In this document: piece by piece, positions 34,322 to 43,468 of the stretch | Numbering within the stretch: the stretch's first letter is position 1 | Layout: every line of letters begins with the position of its first letter | Origin: RGIG8775 sp045128735 | GTDB lineage: Bacteria > Bacillota > Clostridia > Oscillospirales > CAG-272 | Assembly (NCBI GenBank): GCA_045128735.1 | Contig: JBGVRT010000052.1 | Location: forward strand, 1 to 64,000 | Direction of reading: 5' to 3' | DNA length: 64,000 nt | The notes under the pieces: generated by a model | Databases searched by the model: none | Seen by the model: only the letters and a program-made list of their open reading frames with translations | What the model was told of the DNA's origin: nothing | Made by a program: the position numbers and the translations under genes

Positions 34322-37066
34322 TCAGTTGTTTTCGGGGGCGTTAAGTCCGCAGCATTTTTTGTACTTCTTGCCGCTGCCGCAAGGGCAGGGGGCGTTGCGG
34401 TCTATCTTGTCAGCCTTTTTTATTACAACGGTTTTCTTTTGTGCCGCGCCTTCAAAGCCCTCAACAATCGGCTTTGCAACCTCAACTCGCTTTATTTCGG
34501 GAGTTGCGGGAGTGATAGAAAGAATCTTTCTGACGGTGGTCTCACGTATGTCGCCCACCATTGCGTCAAAAATGTCGGCACCTTGAATTCTGTATTCGTT
34601 TACAGGGTTTCTCTGGGCGTACGCCTGAAGTCCGATTTCGTGCTTCAGCTCGTCCATAACGTCTATGTGCTCCATCCAGTTGGTGTCAACCTCGTGAAGC
34701 AGGATTGCGCGTTCAATCTCGCGGAGGTTGTCGGCGCCGAACAGCTCTTCCTTTGTTTCGTAAAGCTCCATAGCGCGATCGCAAAGCATATCGCGTATTT
34801 CAACTCGGTCAAGCTTTTTAAGCTCATCGGGCGAATAGTTAAAGTCGTCCTCAAAGCAGATAAGCCCCTTGTATCTCTCGCGAAGCTCGTCAAAGCTCCA
34901 ATTTGCGGGATCTTCATCTGTGGAAATTTCTTCTACAGCCATAGAAATCGTTGCAATTATCATATTCTTGATTGTTGCGGAAATATCGTTTCCGTCAAGA
35001 ACCTCGCGGCGTTGCTTGTATATGACCTCGCGCTGTTGATTCATAACGTCGTCGTAGGTAAGGACGTTCTTTCTGCGCTTGAAGTTGTTTTCTTCAATGT
35101 TTTTCTGGGCGTTTTCAATAGAGTTGGAGAGAATTTTTGCGTCAATGGGCGTGTCGTCGTCAAGTCCGAGAGCGCTGACCATTCCAATTATTCTTTCACT
35201 TCCGAAAAGCCGCATAAGCTGGTCCTCAAGCGAAAGATAGAATCTTGACTCTCCGGGGTCTCCCTGACGTCCCGAACGACCGCGAAGCTGATTGTCTATA
35301 CGTCTGCTTTCGTGACGTTCCGTGCCGAGAATAAACAGACCGCCCGCCTCGCGTACCTTTTCGGCTTCGGGCGCGATTTCTTCCTTGAATTTTGCGTGAA
35401 GCTCAGCGTAAAGAGCGCGAGCTTCCTTGATTTCCTCGTCGTCAATCTCAGCGGTTCCTGTTGCCATAGCGATAAGCGATTCGTCGATCTCGCGCTTGCG
35501 CATCTCCTGCTTAGCCATAAATTCGGGATTGCCGCCAAGCATAATGTCTGTACCGCGTCCTGCCATATTTGTAGATATCGTAACCGCCCCAAGCTTACCT
35601 GCCTGCGCGATTATTTCGGCTTCTTTTTCGTGATACTTTGCGTTAAGTACCGTGTGGGGAATGCCGTTCATCTTAAGCTTTCTTGAAAGCTCCTCAGATT
35701 TCTCAATAGAAACAGTACCTACAAGCACGGGCTGTCCCTTTTTGTGGCATTCGATTATCTGATTAACTATGGCATTGTGCTTGCCCGTAACGTTCTTGTA
35801 TACCGCATCGGGATAGTCTTTTCTAATCATCGGGCGGTTTGTGGGGATTTCGATAACGTCAAGACCATAGATTTCACGGAATTCCATTTCCTCGGTAAGT
35901 GCCGTACCCGTCATACCCGAAAGCTTTGTGTACATTCTGAAGTAGTTTTGGAACGTGATGGTTGCAAGCGTTTTGTTTTCCTTTTCAATCTTGACGTGCT
36001 CCTTGGCCTCTATCGCCTGATGCAAGCCGTTTGAGTAGCGTCTGCCGGGCATAAGACGACCCGTAAAAGCGTCAACTATCATAACGCCGTTCTCGTTTAC
36101 TACGTAGTCAACGTCGCGGTGCATACAGCCGTGAGCACGGATAGCCTGATTTATGTGATGAGCAAGCTGTGAGTTTTCGGGTGCAGTGTAGTTTTCAACC
36201 CCGAAAAATTCCTCTGCCTTAGCCGCACCCGCAGGGGTGAGAATAGCATTATTTGCTTTTTCGTCAACAATGTAATCGGCATCAATATCGTTGTGATCCT
36301 GCTTGGCGTCAAGCTCCTTGATGACGTGCTTTTTCAGCTTTCGTACAAAATCGTCTGCGCGGTCGTACATATCCGTGGCTTTTTCGCCAGAACCCGAAAT
36401 GATAAGTGGTGTTCTTGCCTCATCAATAAGAATCGAGTCAACCTCGTCCACAATGGCAAAGGCATGTCCGCGCTGAGACATCTGATCCTTGTATATTGCC
36501 ATATTGTCACGAAGATAGTCAAATCCGAATTCGTTGTTGGTGCCGTAGGTTATGTCGGCGTCGTACGCCGCCTTCTTTTCGGCGCGTGTCTGCCCGTGAA
36601 CGACAAGACCTGTTTTTAGTCCGAGAAATTCGTAAACTCTGCCCATTTCCTCACTGTCACGGCGGGCAAGATAGTCGTTTACCGTAACAATGTGAACGCC
36701 CTTGCCTGTAAGCGCGTTAAGGTATGCGGGCATCGTGGCAACAAGGGTTTTTCCCTCACCGGTTTTCATTTCCGCAATTCTGCCTTGGTGTAGAATAATA
36801 CCGCCTATAAGCTGAACTCTGAACGGGCGTTTGCCGAGTATTCTGTCGTCTGCCTCGCGTACTGCGGCAAATGCGTCGGGGAGAATGTCGTCAAGTGTTT
36901 CTCCCGCTTCAAGTCTTGACTTGAGAAGGGGAGTAGTGGCAATAAGCTCCTCGTTGCTCATAGTCTTGTATTTGTCGGCAAGAGCTTCTATAGCGTTGGT
37001 GGTGGCTTCTATTTTCTTAAGCTGTCTGTCGCTGTAACTTCCGAAAATTTTGGTGATAAGTCCCAT
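34322..37066 (-). CDS. secA: Preprotein translocase ATPase
   Basis: A 914-residue motor that pushes unfolded secretory proteins through SecYEG. Walker A is MKTGEGKTLVA near residue 100. The DEVDSILIDEARTPLIISG box, TNMAGRGTDI and the C-terminal zinc motif RNAPCPCGSGKKYKKCCG are all present. The start is the ATG at 37066 (MGLITKIFG), typical of SecA with AAAGGA before it; a 13-codon upstream extension is discounted. It is divergent from trmL. Confidence 0.97.
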   Translation of the reverse strand: MGLITKIFGSYSDRQLKKIEATTNAIEALADKYKTMSNEELIATTPLLKSRLEAGETLDDILPDAFAAVREADDRILGKRPFRVQLIGGIILHQGRIAEMKTGEGKTLVATMPAYLNALTGKGVHIVTVNDYLARRDSEEMGRVYEFLGLKTGLVVHGQTRAEKKAAYDADITYGTNNEFGFDYLRDNMAIYKDQMSQRGHAFAIVDEVDSILIDEARTPLIISGSGEKATDMYDRADDFVRKLKKHVIKELDAKQDHNDIDADYIVDEKANNAILTPAGAAKAEEFFGVENYTAPENSQLAHHINQAIRAHGCMHRDVDYVVNENGVMIVDAFTGRLMPGRRYSNGLHQAIEAKEHVKIEKENKTLATITFQNYFRMYTKLSGMTGTALTEEMEFREIYGLDVIEIPTNRPMIRKDYPDAVYKNVTGKHNAIVNQIIECHKKGQPVLVGTVSIEKSEELSRKLKMNGIPHTVLNAKYHEKEAEIIAQAGKLGAVTISTNMAGRGTDIMLGGNPEFMAKQEMRKREIDESLIAMATGTAEIDDEEIKEARALYAELHAKFKEEIAPEAEKVREAGGLFILGTERHESRRIDNQLRGRSGRQGDPGESRFYLSLEDQLMRLFGSERIIGMVSALGLDDDTPIDAKILSNSIENAQKNIEENNFKRRKNVLTYDDVMNQQREVIYKQRREVLDGNDISATIKNMIIATISMAVEEISTDEDPANWSFDELRERYKGLICFEDDFNYSPDELKKLDRVEIRDMLCDRAMELYETKEELFGADNLREIERAILLHEVDTNWMEHIDVMDELKHEIGLQAYAQRNPVNEYRIQGADIFDAMVGDIRETTVRKILSITPATPEIKRVEVAKPIVEGFEGAAQKKTVVIKKADKIDRNAPCPCGSGKKYKKCCGLNAPENN

Positions 37067-37186
37067 CAGATATAAATCCTTTCGTAGTGCAGAAATCTTC
37101 ATCATAATTATACTACATTTACATTGAAAAAAATATAGTTATTTGTAAATTTTATTGCAAAATATAAAATTTGTGTAATATTGTTA

Positions 37187-37215
37187 TTGAAAAAAAAGTG
37201 AAAAAGGGTTATAAT
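37187..37215 (+). promoter_or_regulatory. SigA promoter of trmL-mnmA-pcrA
   Basis: TTGAAA (37187-37192), a 17-bp spacer and TATAAT (37210-37215), about 30 bp before the trmL ATG. Confidence 0.75.
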
Positions 37216-37245
37216 TATAAAGATAACATAATTAAAGGACAGAAA

Positions 37246-37758
37246 ATGGCAAAAATAAATATTGTTTTACATGAACCAGAGATTCCGCAGAACACGGGAA
37301 ATATAGCAAGAACCTGCGCCGCAACGGGAGCTTCGCTTCATCTCATAAGACCTATGGGCTTTGAGGTTGACGATAAAAAGCTGAAGCGCGCGGGGCTTGA
37401 CTATTGGCATCAGCTCGATATAACCTATTACGACGGGCTTGACGAGTTTATGAATAAACACCCGAATGCGGTTATGTATTATTTTTCAACCAAAGCCCCA
37501 CGTGCATATACCGAGGTGACTTACGGCGACGAGGTGTTTCTTGTGTTCGGCAAGGAGAGCAAAGGGCTTCCCGAGGAGCTTCTCAAAGAAAATAAGGAAA
37601 GCTGTGTAAGAATTCCCATGCGTGAAAATCTGCGTAGCCTTAACCTCTCGAATGCCGCGGCAATAGCCGTGTATGAGGTGCTTCGTCAACATAACTTTGA
37701 AAATCTCGTCGAGGAGGGGCAGTTGACGCGCTTCTCATGGGGGGATGAACAGATATGA
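37246..37758 (+). CDS. trmL: tRNA (cytidine/uridine(34)-2'-O)-methyltransferase
   Basis: A 170-residue SPOUT methyltransferase that methylates the ribose at wobble position 34 of certain tRNA-Leu species. It has VLHEPEIPQNTGNIARTCA at the N-terminus and the trefoil-knot motifs VFGKESKGLP and RIPMRENLRSLNLSNAAAIAVYE near the C-terminus. The start at 37246 matches the family and has AAAGGACAG before it. It overlaps mnmA by 4 bp. Confidence 0.94.
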   Translation: MAKINIVLHEPEIPQNTGNIARTCAATGASLHLIRPMGFEVDDKKLKRAGLDYWHQLDITYYDGLDEFMNKHPNAVMYYFSTKAPRAYTEVTYGDEVFLVFGKESKGLPEELLKENKESCVRIPMRENLRSLNLSNAAAIAVYEVLRQHNFENLVEEGQLTRFSWGDEQI

Positions 37759-38789
37759 ATAAAAAGGTTATGATTGGCATGAGCGGCGGAGTGGATAGCT
37801 CGGTGGCGGCGTATATTCTTAAGGAGCAGGGATATGACGTCAGCGGTGTAACTATGTCGCTCTGCGGTGATAATTCGCCTGATATTGCCGATGCAAAATG
37901 TGTAGCCGAAAAGCTTGGGATAAAGCATTTTAGGGTGGATATGTCCGAGACTTTTTCGCATACCGTTATCAAAAATTTTGTCGAGTGCTATAAAAACGGC
38001 GGCACTCCAAATCCGTGTGTTGTTTGCAATAAGCATATTAAATTCGGCACGATGCTTGAATATGCACTTGGGAAAGGTATGGATTATATTGCTACAGGAC
38101 ACTATGCGATAGTTGAAAAATCGGAGAATAACAGATATATATTGCGAAAAGCAAAGGACCAAAGTAAAGACCAAACTTATTTTCTTTACACCCTTACACA
38201 GTACCAACTGTCTCGCGTGATCTTTCCTTTGGGAGAGTACAGTAAGAGTGAGATTCGTGCCGTAGCGGAAAAGGAAGAGCTTGTAAACGCAAAAAAGCGT
38301 GACAGTCAGGATATATGTTTTGTGTCCGACGGAGATTACGCCTCGTTTATTGAAAATCACACAGGCGAAAGCTTTGCCTGCGGTGACTTTGTGGACAAGG
38401 AAGGGAATTACCTTGGCGAACACAAGGGAATTGTCAGATATACGGTAGGTCAGCGCAAGGGCTTGGGTATAGCTCTCGGAAAGCCCGCATTTGTGTGCGC
38501 TAAGAACGTTGAAAACAATACGGTAGTGCTCGGTGAGGACAGTGACCTCTTTTCAAGCGAATTAACGGCTCACAGCGTAAACCTTATTTCTTGCGAAAGA
38601 ATAGATGAACCAATGCGCGTTTTGGCGAAGGTGCGCTATAATCAAAAGGGACAGCCCGCAACTGCTTTTGCTTTGGAAGAGGATAAAATTAAGGTGATTT
38701 TTGATACCCCGCAAAGGGCAATTTCAAGCGGTCAGTCGGTGGTACTGTATGACGGCGATATCGTTGTGGGCGGCGGAATAATAGATTAG
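37755..38789 (+). CDS. mnmA: tRNA-uridine 2-sulfurtransferase
   Basis: A 344-residue enzyme that thiolates U34 of tRNA-Lys, -Glu and -Gln. The PP-loop is MSGGVDSS (residues 9-16). The catalytic cysteines are Cys88 in TPNPCVVC and Cys188 in SQDICFV. Sulfur would come from a cysteine desulfurase such as IscS at 14130. Overlap with trmL couples two enzymes acting on the same wobble nucleotide. Confidence 0.96.
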   Translation: MNKKVMIGMSGGVDSSVAAYILKEQGYDVSGVTMSLCGDNSPDIADAKCVAEKLGIKHFRVDMSETFSHTVIKNFVECYKNGGTPNPCVVCNKHIKFGTMLEYALGKGMDYIATGHYAIVEKSENNRYILRKAKDQSKDQTYFLYTLTQYQLSRVIFPLGEYSKSEIRAVAEKEELVNAKKRDSQDICFVSDGDYASFIENHTGESFACGDFVDKEGNYLGEHKGIVRYTVGQRKGLGIALGKPAFVCAKNVENNTVVLGEDSDLFSSELTAHSVNLISCERIDEPMRVLAKVRYNQKGQPATAFALEEDKIKVIFDTPQRAISSGQSVVLYDGDIVVGGGIID

Positions 38790-38803
38790 AAACAGGAGAA
38801 AAA

Positions 38804-41203
38804 ATGACACTCGAAGAAAGATATCTTGATGTAAAAAGAAGATTGTTTGATAAGGCATATTCATCGCTTAATAACATGCAAAAAAGTGCGGTATTTACCG
38901 TTAATAATCCTTTGCTTGTAATAGCGGGGGCAGGAAGCGGAAAAACCACCGTTTTGGTAAGAAGAATTGCCTTTATCATTAAGTTTGGTAACGCATATAA
39001 CAGTGCGTATGTGCCGTATGGTGTTGATGAATCACATATTGCAAATTTGGAAAAAGCTGTTGAATGTGCGGAGGGAGATGAGCTTGACTCCATCCTCTCT
39101 GAATTTGTCTCAAGCCCTTGTGAGCCATGGCGAATGCTCGCCATAACCTTTACCAATAAGGCGGCAAAGGAAATCAAGGACAGACTTGCCACCGAAATAG
39201 GCGACGAGGAGGTTTCCCGTCAGATTTGGGCAGGTACCTTCCACTCGATATGTATGCGCATACTCAGAGTCCACGGTGAAAAGCTCGGCTACCGTCCGGG
39301 GTTCTCAATATACGACACAGACGACAGCAAAAAGGCTATCGCTTCTGCAATGAAGGCGCTGAATATCGATGAAAAGGCCTTCCCCTTGAAAAGCGTTCAG
39401 AACGTCATCAGCGACGCTAAAAACCGCTTGCTGACACCCGAGAAATTTGAGGATGAAGCAGGCAACGATTTCAGACTTAAAAAGATAGCCGCAATTTATA
39501 AGCAGTATCAAAATACCATGTTCGGTTCCAATGTTTTGGACTTCGACGACATAATAATGAAAACGGTTGAGCTGCTTTCGCGTTTTGAGGATGTCCGTCA
39601 AAATTACCAGTCGCGCTTCAAGTATGTTTGCGTTGATGAGTACCAGGATACCAACGGTGCACAGTTCGAATTGACAAAACTTTTTGCGGGCGGTTACAAA
39701 AACCTTATGGTTGTGGGAGACGACGACCAGAGTATCTATAAATTCCGCGGCGCAACCATTGAAAATATCCTTAACTTCGATCGCGTGTTTGAGGACGCAA
39801 AGGTAATAAAGCTTGAGCAGAATTACCGTTCTACTCAAACCATACTTAATGCCGCCAACGCAGTGATACAACATAACGTGGGCAGACGCGGAAAAAATCT
39901 TTGGACAAATGCGGGCGACGGTGAGAAAATAACAGTTAAAAAGCTTGACGATCAGAACGCCGAGGCGCGCTTTATCGTTGATAAAATCAATTCCTATGTT
40001 TCGGCAAAAAAAGCCGAGTTCAAGGATTTCGCAATACTTTACCGAAACAACGCGCAGTCAAGCTCGATTGAAAAGACCTTTGCCAAAAGCGGAATCCCAT
40101 ACAGAATGCTTGGCGGTACGCGCTTTAACGACCGTAAGGAAATCCGCGACATTGTCGCATATCTCCACGTTATCGAAAATCACGACGACAGAGAGCGTCT
40201 TTTGCGCATAATCAACGAGCCAAAGCGCAAAATCGGAGACAAAACTCTTGAAGCTGTTGACGAAATCGCGAAAGAGCAGGGATGCTCGATATTTGACGTT
40301 ATAGAGCACGCCGACCGTTATAAAGCGCTTGAAAAGAGTGCGGGTAAGCTCATGGCGTTTGCCGACCTCATCAATTATCTCGGTGACCTTGCGGAGGACG
40401 TTTCTATCGATACGCTTATCACCGAAACCCTTGAGCGGTCGGGATACAGACAAATGCTTATCGACGGCGGTGAGGCTGAGCAGGACCGTCTCGAGAATCT
40501 TGACGAGTTCCGTTCGGGAGCGATAGAGTACACAAGATCTCTTGAAAATGACCCCGATACAAGCCCCACGCTTTTCGGCTTTCTTGAGGAAAACGCACTC
40601 GTTGCCGACGTCGATAAATATGACGATAAGGCTGACGCTGTGGTTCTTATGACCGTACATAGCTCGAAGGGTCTTGAATTTCCGATGGTGTTTCTTCCGG
40701 GAATGGAGGACGGGATTTTCCCCGGCTCGCAGGCGATGATGGGCAGCGACGCCGAGATTGAGGAGGAGCGCCGTTTGGCGTACGTTGCAATAACCCGTGC
40801 GAAAAAAGAACTCTTTATAACCACGGTGAACTGCCGTCTGCTTTACGGTAAGACCTCTTATAACCCCGAATCCCGCTTCTTAAGCGAAATTCCAAAGGAG
40901 TACATCAGAAACGAGACTCCGCGACAGCAACAACGCCCTGTTACGTCTCTTCCTTTCGACGGCGGATTTGACAGACCGCATTATGACAAAATAACAGTCA
41001 ACCGACCCTTGCGACAGGGCACACCGCCTATGGGTAAAAAGGAACTTTTCTGTGAGGGCGACAGAGTGTCGCATATGACCTTTGGTGAGGGTGATATCCT
41101 CTCGGTTAAATCCGTGGGGGCAGATACACTCTACGAAATAGCCTTCGAAAAGGTTGGAACAAAAAAGCTTATGGCAAGCTTTGCCAAACTCAAAAAAATA
41201 TGA
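38804..41203 (+). CDS. pcrA: UvrD/PcrA-family 3'-5' DNA helicase
   Basis: A 799-residue superfamily 1 helicase for repair and rolling-circle or replication-conflict functions. Walker A is AGAGSGKTT (residues 41-49), motif Ia is AITFTNKAAKEI (113-124), motif II is VDEYQDTN, motif III GDDDQSIYKFRGA, and motif V VHSSKGLEFP. Between motifs I and Ia about 48 residues (61-108) are inserted, which is longer than in B. subtilis PcrA. The C-terminal Tudor-like tail (GDRVSHMTFGEGDI) is present. Confidence 0.93.
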   Translation: MTLEERYLDVKRRLFDKAYSSLNNMQKSAVFTVNNPLLVIAGAGSGKTTVLVRRIAFIIKFGNAYNSAYVPYGVDESHIANLEKAVECAEGDELDSILSEFVSSPCEPWRMLAITFTNKAAKEIKDRLATEIGDEEVSRQIWAGTFHSICMRILRVHGEKLGYRPGFSIYDTDDSKKAIASAMKALNIDEKAFPLKSVQNVISDAKNRLLTPEKFEDEAGNDFRLKKIAAIYKQYQNTMFGSNVLDFDDIIMKTVELLSRFEDVRQNYQSRFKYVCVDEYQDTNGAQFELTKLFAGGYKNLMVVGDDDQSIYKFRGATIENILNFDRVFEDAKVIKLEQNYRSTQTILNAANAVIQHNVGRRGKNLWTNAGDGEKITVKKLDDQNAEARFIVDKINSYVSAKKAEFKDFAILYRNNAQSSSIEKTFAKSGIPYRMLGGTRFNDRKEIRDIVAYLHVIENHDDRERLLRIINEPKRKIGDKTLEAVDEIAKEQGCSIFDVIEHADRYKALEKSAGKLMAFADLINYLGDLAEDVSIDTLITETLERSGYRQMLIDGGEAEQDRLENLDEFRSGAIEYTRSLENDPDTSPTLFGFLEENALVADVDKYDDKADAVVLMTVHSSKGLEFPMVFLPGMEDGIFPGSQAMMGSDAEIEEERRLAYVAITRAKKELFITTVNCRLLYGKTSYNPESRFLSEIPKEYIRNETPRQQQRPVTSLPFDGGFDRPHYDKITVNRPLRQGTPPMGKKELFCEGDRVSHMTFGEGDILSVKSVGADTLYEIAFEKVGTKKLMASFAKLKKI

Positions 41204-41208
41204 ACTCC

Positions 41209-41239
41209 AAAAGCGTCGATTGAAATCGACGCTTTTGTT
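41209..41239 (+). terminator. Terminator of the trmL-mnmA-pcrA operon
   Basis: A 12-bp stem, AAAAGCGTCGAT with its complement (41209-41220 / 41225-41236) and a 4-nt loop, followed by GTT. Confidence 0.85.
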
Positions 41240-41389
41240 GTATATGCACAAAAATACTTGTGCACAGTGACGAAAAAGCAACATTTTGTTGACTTTTTAA
41301 TATTTTGCTTTAGTTTTGTTCCGAAATCTCGATTTTAGGACAATTTTTGACCAAAAAAAGAGATTCTAAAAAGTGAACTGCCCCAATAG

Positions 41390-41419
41390 AAAACGGACTT
41401 CAAATTGAAGTCCGTTTTT
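41390..41419. terminator. Terminator of the yajC operon
   Basis: A 13-bp stem, AAAACGGACTTCA with its complement (41390-41402 / 41406-41418) and a 3-nt loop, directly after the stop of the 143-residue gene on the minus strand. Confidence 0.8.
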
Positions 41420-41421
41420 GT

Positions 41422-41853
41422 TTATATAATTTTCTTTCCCGCCTTTACAGCTTCTCCTACGGCAACAGCCTTAAGCTCCTCTGCAAGTGTGTTTCCGACA
41501 ACCTCAAATCCAACCTCTGCTGGAGCGCCTGCAAAGGCAAGTCCGAGAAGCTCGCCCGCAAGCGCAACATCTGCGCAAGCGTTTTCACCCTCGGTGTTGA
41601 TTCTTATCACACCGTCATCCTCTTTATAAAGAAGACCGTCGCAGGCAAGAGCGTAGATAGATTCGTAAGCCTCCTCAACGTCCATCGAGTCGAACTTTGC
41701 AAGCTCATAGCGAAGCGAGGTGGGACATACCGCCGTAAGCGGAGGGATTATTGCGCCAAGCATCTTGAATTGAAGTGCATTTAACTGAATAACCGCGCCG
41801 CTTGCGCTGTCATACGCATATTTCTTTCCTGATGATCTTAAAGTGTAAAGCAT
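41422..41853 (-). CDS. Small protein resembling the N-terminal recognition domain of SCIFF maturases
   Basis: A 143-residue protein, not firmly identified. Residues 1-80 (GKKYAYDSASGAVIQLN, then YELAKFDSMDVEEAYESIYAL, then GLLYKED) follow the pattern of the PqqD-like leader-recognition domain that opens the radical SAM maturase of the SCIFF peptide. The remaining 60 residues are alanine/glycine/valine-rich without a CxxxCxxC radical SAM motif. In Clostridia the SCIFF genes usually adjoin yajC and TIGR04086, exactly the neighbours here. It could be a free recognition domain or a decayed maturase. No SCIFF peptide gene is visible nearby. It starts 4 bp after the TIGR04086 stop. Confidence 0.5.
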   Translation of the reverse strand: MLYTLRSSGKKYAYDSASGAVIQLNALQFKMLGAIIPPLTAVCPTSLRYELAKFDSMDVEEAYESIYALACDGLLYKEDDGVIRINTEGENACADVALAGELLGLAFAGAPAEVGFEVVGNTLAEELKAVAVGEAVKAGKKII

Positions 41854-41857
41854 AATA

Positions 41858-42349
41858 TTACCTCTTTTTATATTTGTTGTTCCTTTTTTTATTCTGTTCC
41901 TTTTTCATCGCGCCTACGTATGCGCCTATGACCGAGCAAACTATGATAGCGGCGCGTAATGCAAGTGAGCCGGCAAGCCCGTAATCGGCTGAAAGTCTGC
42001 CGTTTACCGCAAGCGAAAGCAGGAAGGTTAAAACGGTCAGCATTGCTCCGACAGAGACACCGCACAAAAGCGCCGAGCCTTTGTTAAGCCGCGATGATGT
42101 GAAACCGCCGATAAACGCCGAGATATACAGGGCGGACAAAGCAACGGGAGTTACGTACTTGCCCGGATCAGCAGTTTGATAAAGCAGGTATGAAAGAAGA
42201 AGTGCCAGCGCCAACACAGCGGCAATTCCCACGAGAGTACCAATGGCGGAGCAGGGAAGAATGCCTTTGGGCGTGTAGCTTTTTATTCGGTCAGTAGTTC
42301 TGCCGTGTGAGATAGTTCGAGCTGATTTTTGAGATACCTTGTTTTTCAT
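41858..42349 (-). CDS. TIGR04086 family membrane protein
   Basis: A 163-residue protein with four predicted membrane helices, preceded by a basic 35-residue N-terminus and ended by a Lys/Asn-rich tail. It matches the TIGR04086 pattern found next to yajC in Firmicutes; the function is unknown. The start is the ATG at 42349 with GGAGG six bases before it. A TTG 15 bp upstream overlaps that site and is rejected. Confidence 0.75.
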   Translation of the reverse strand: MKNKVSQKSARTISHGRTTDRIKSYTPKGILPCSAIGTLVGIAAVLALALLLSYLLYQTADPGKYVTPVALSALYISAFIGGFTSSRLNKGSALLCGVSVGAMLTVLTFLLSLAVNGRLSADYGLAGSLALRAAIIVCSVIGAYVGAMKKEQNKKRNNKYKKR

Positions 42350-42415
42350 AAAATGCCTCCGCAAAATATAATTTAGTAAACTATATTAGTGCGAAGGCAT
42401 TTTTATGATACGCAA

Positions 42416-42742
42416 TCAGTTGTTCTGCGCGTCTTCTGCGTGAACGTCAACGTTTCTTACCGCACTTTTGAGAATACGGATCTTTGTACCGTCACGGCTC
42501 GTCTCAAGCACGAGAGTTTCGTCCTTAATGCTGACGATCTTACCGATAATGCCGCCGATGGTTGTGATCTCGTCACCAACAACGAGGTTGTTGCGCATAT
42601 TTGCGGTCTCTTTTTCCTGCTTCTTCTGAGGTCTGATCATAAAGAAGTAGAGGAGCGCAAACATTGCCACCATCAAGCCGATGGATATCCACGAGGATGC
42701 GGGATTTGCCTCGGTTGCGGTTGTTTCAAGCAATCTGAACAT
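42416..42742 (-). CDS. yajC: Preprotein translocase accessory subunit
   Basis: A 108-residue single-pass protein that associates with SecDF-YidC. The helix at about 17-38 is followed by FMIRPQKKQEKE, the hallmark of YajC, and a small beta-domain with VGDEITTIGGIIGKIVSI. secDF is not in the window. It heads a minus-strand operon with the TIGR04086 and maturase-like genes. Confidence 0.95.
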   Translation of the reverse strand: MFRLLETTATEANPASSWISIGLMVAMFALLYFFMIRPQKKQEKETANMRNNLVVGDEITTIGGIIGKIVSIKDETLVLETSRDGTKIRILKSAVRNVDVHAEDAQNN

Positions 42743-42774
42743 TTCGAGTCCTCCAAAAAAATTTTTATATCTAA

Positions 42775-42803
42775 TTATAAACCATAAATCAAATTATTGC
42801 AAG
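42775..42803 (-). promoter_or_regulatory. SigA promoter of the yajC operon
   Basis: On the minus strand TTGCAA (42798-42803) and TATAAT (42775-42780) with a 17-bp spacer, about 30 bp before the yajC ATG. Confidence 0.75.
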
Positions 42804-42882
42804 ATGTTTTTGTAAATATTTTTAGAAAATGTAAAAAACTTGATAAAGAAGTGCGGAAATTTCAAAAAAATTCTGCATTTCG

Positions 42883-42911
42883 TTGAAAATATTGTAATTT
42901 TGTGTTATACT
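42883..42911 (+). promoter_or_regulatory. SigA promoter of rimM-trmD
   Basis: TTGAAA (42883-42888), 17 bp, TATACT (42906-42911), about 33 bp before the rimM ATG. Confidence 0.75.
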
Positions 42912-42943
42912 ATATATAACTATATGATCAGAGGACGTAAATT

Positions 42944-43453
42944 ATGGAAAAGAAAAAATATCTGGAATGCGGAAAAATAGTTAATACACACGGCGTAAAG
43001 GGCGCAGTTAAGCTTGAATCCTGGTGCAATACACCCGAGGATCTTGCCGAGCTCGGTAGAATTTTCGTCGGAGACAGAGAAAATAAAAAGGTGCTTAAGG
43101 TAAAGCGCGCTTCGGTTTTCAAGCAGTTTGTAATTGCCGAGCTTGATGGCGTAGACGATTTTGATGCCGCCTTGGCGCTAAAAAACACCGTTGTTTACGC
43201 GGCGCGTGAGGACTTGACTCTTGAGGAAGGCGACTACTTTATCGCCGACGTGATAGGCTTGCCCGTAATCGACGCCGAGAACGGCAAGGAATACGGAAAG
43301 CTTAAGGATATTATAAATCGCGGAGCATCGGATATTTACGTTATAGATACACCCGACGGTGAGAGAATGATGCCCGCCGTTGAGGAATTTGTAAAAGAAG
43401 TAAACCTTGAGCGAGGAATATTTGTTTTGCCCATAGAGGGAATGTTTGACTAA
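42944..43453 (+). CDS. rimM: 16S rRNA processing/30S maturation factor
   Basis: A 169-residue two-domain protein that helps assemble the head of the 30S subunit. The opening ECGKIVNTHGVKGAVKLE and the PRC-barrel segment with YFIADVIGLPVIDAENGKEYGKL are characteristic, as is the ending with MMPAVEEFVKEVNLERG. It lies 15 bp before trmD, the standard arrangement. rpsP and ffh, which often precede it, are absent. Confidence 0.95.
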   Translation: MEKKKYLECGKIVNTHGVKGAVKLESWCNTPEDLAELGRIFVGDRENKKVLKVKRASVFKQFVIAELDGVDDFDAALALKNTVVYAAREDLTLEEGDYFIADVIGLPVIDAENGKEYGKLKDIINRGASDIYVIDTPDGERMMPAVEEFVKEVNLERGIFVLPIEGMFD

Positions 43454-43468
43454 AGGAAGGCTTTTTCA

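Noticed and set aside
41240..41389. Possible insertion-sequence scar near GTGAACTGCCCC
   Set aside because: Only one short motif, no second end or duplication visible; not enough to call.
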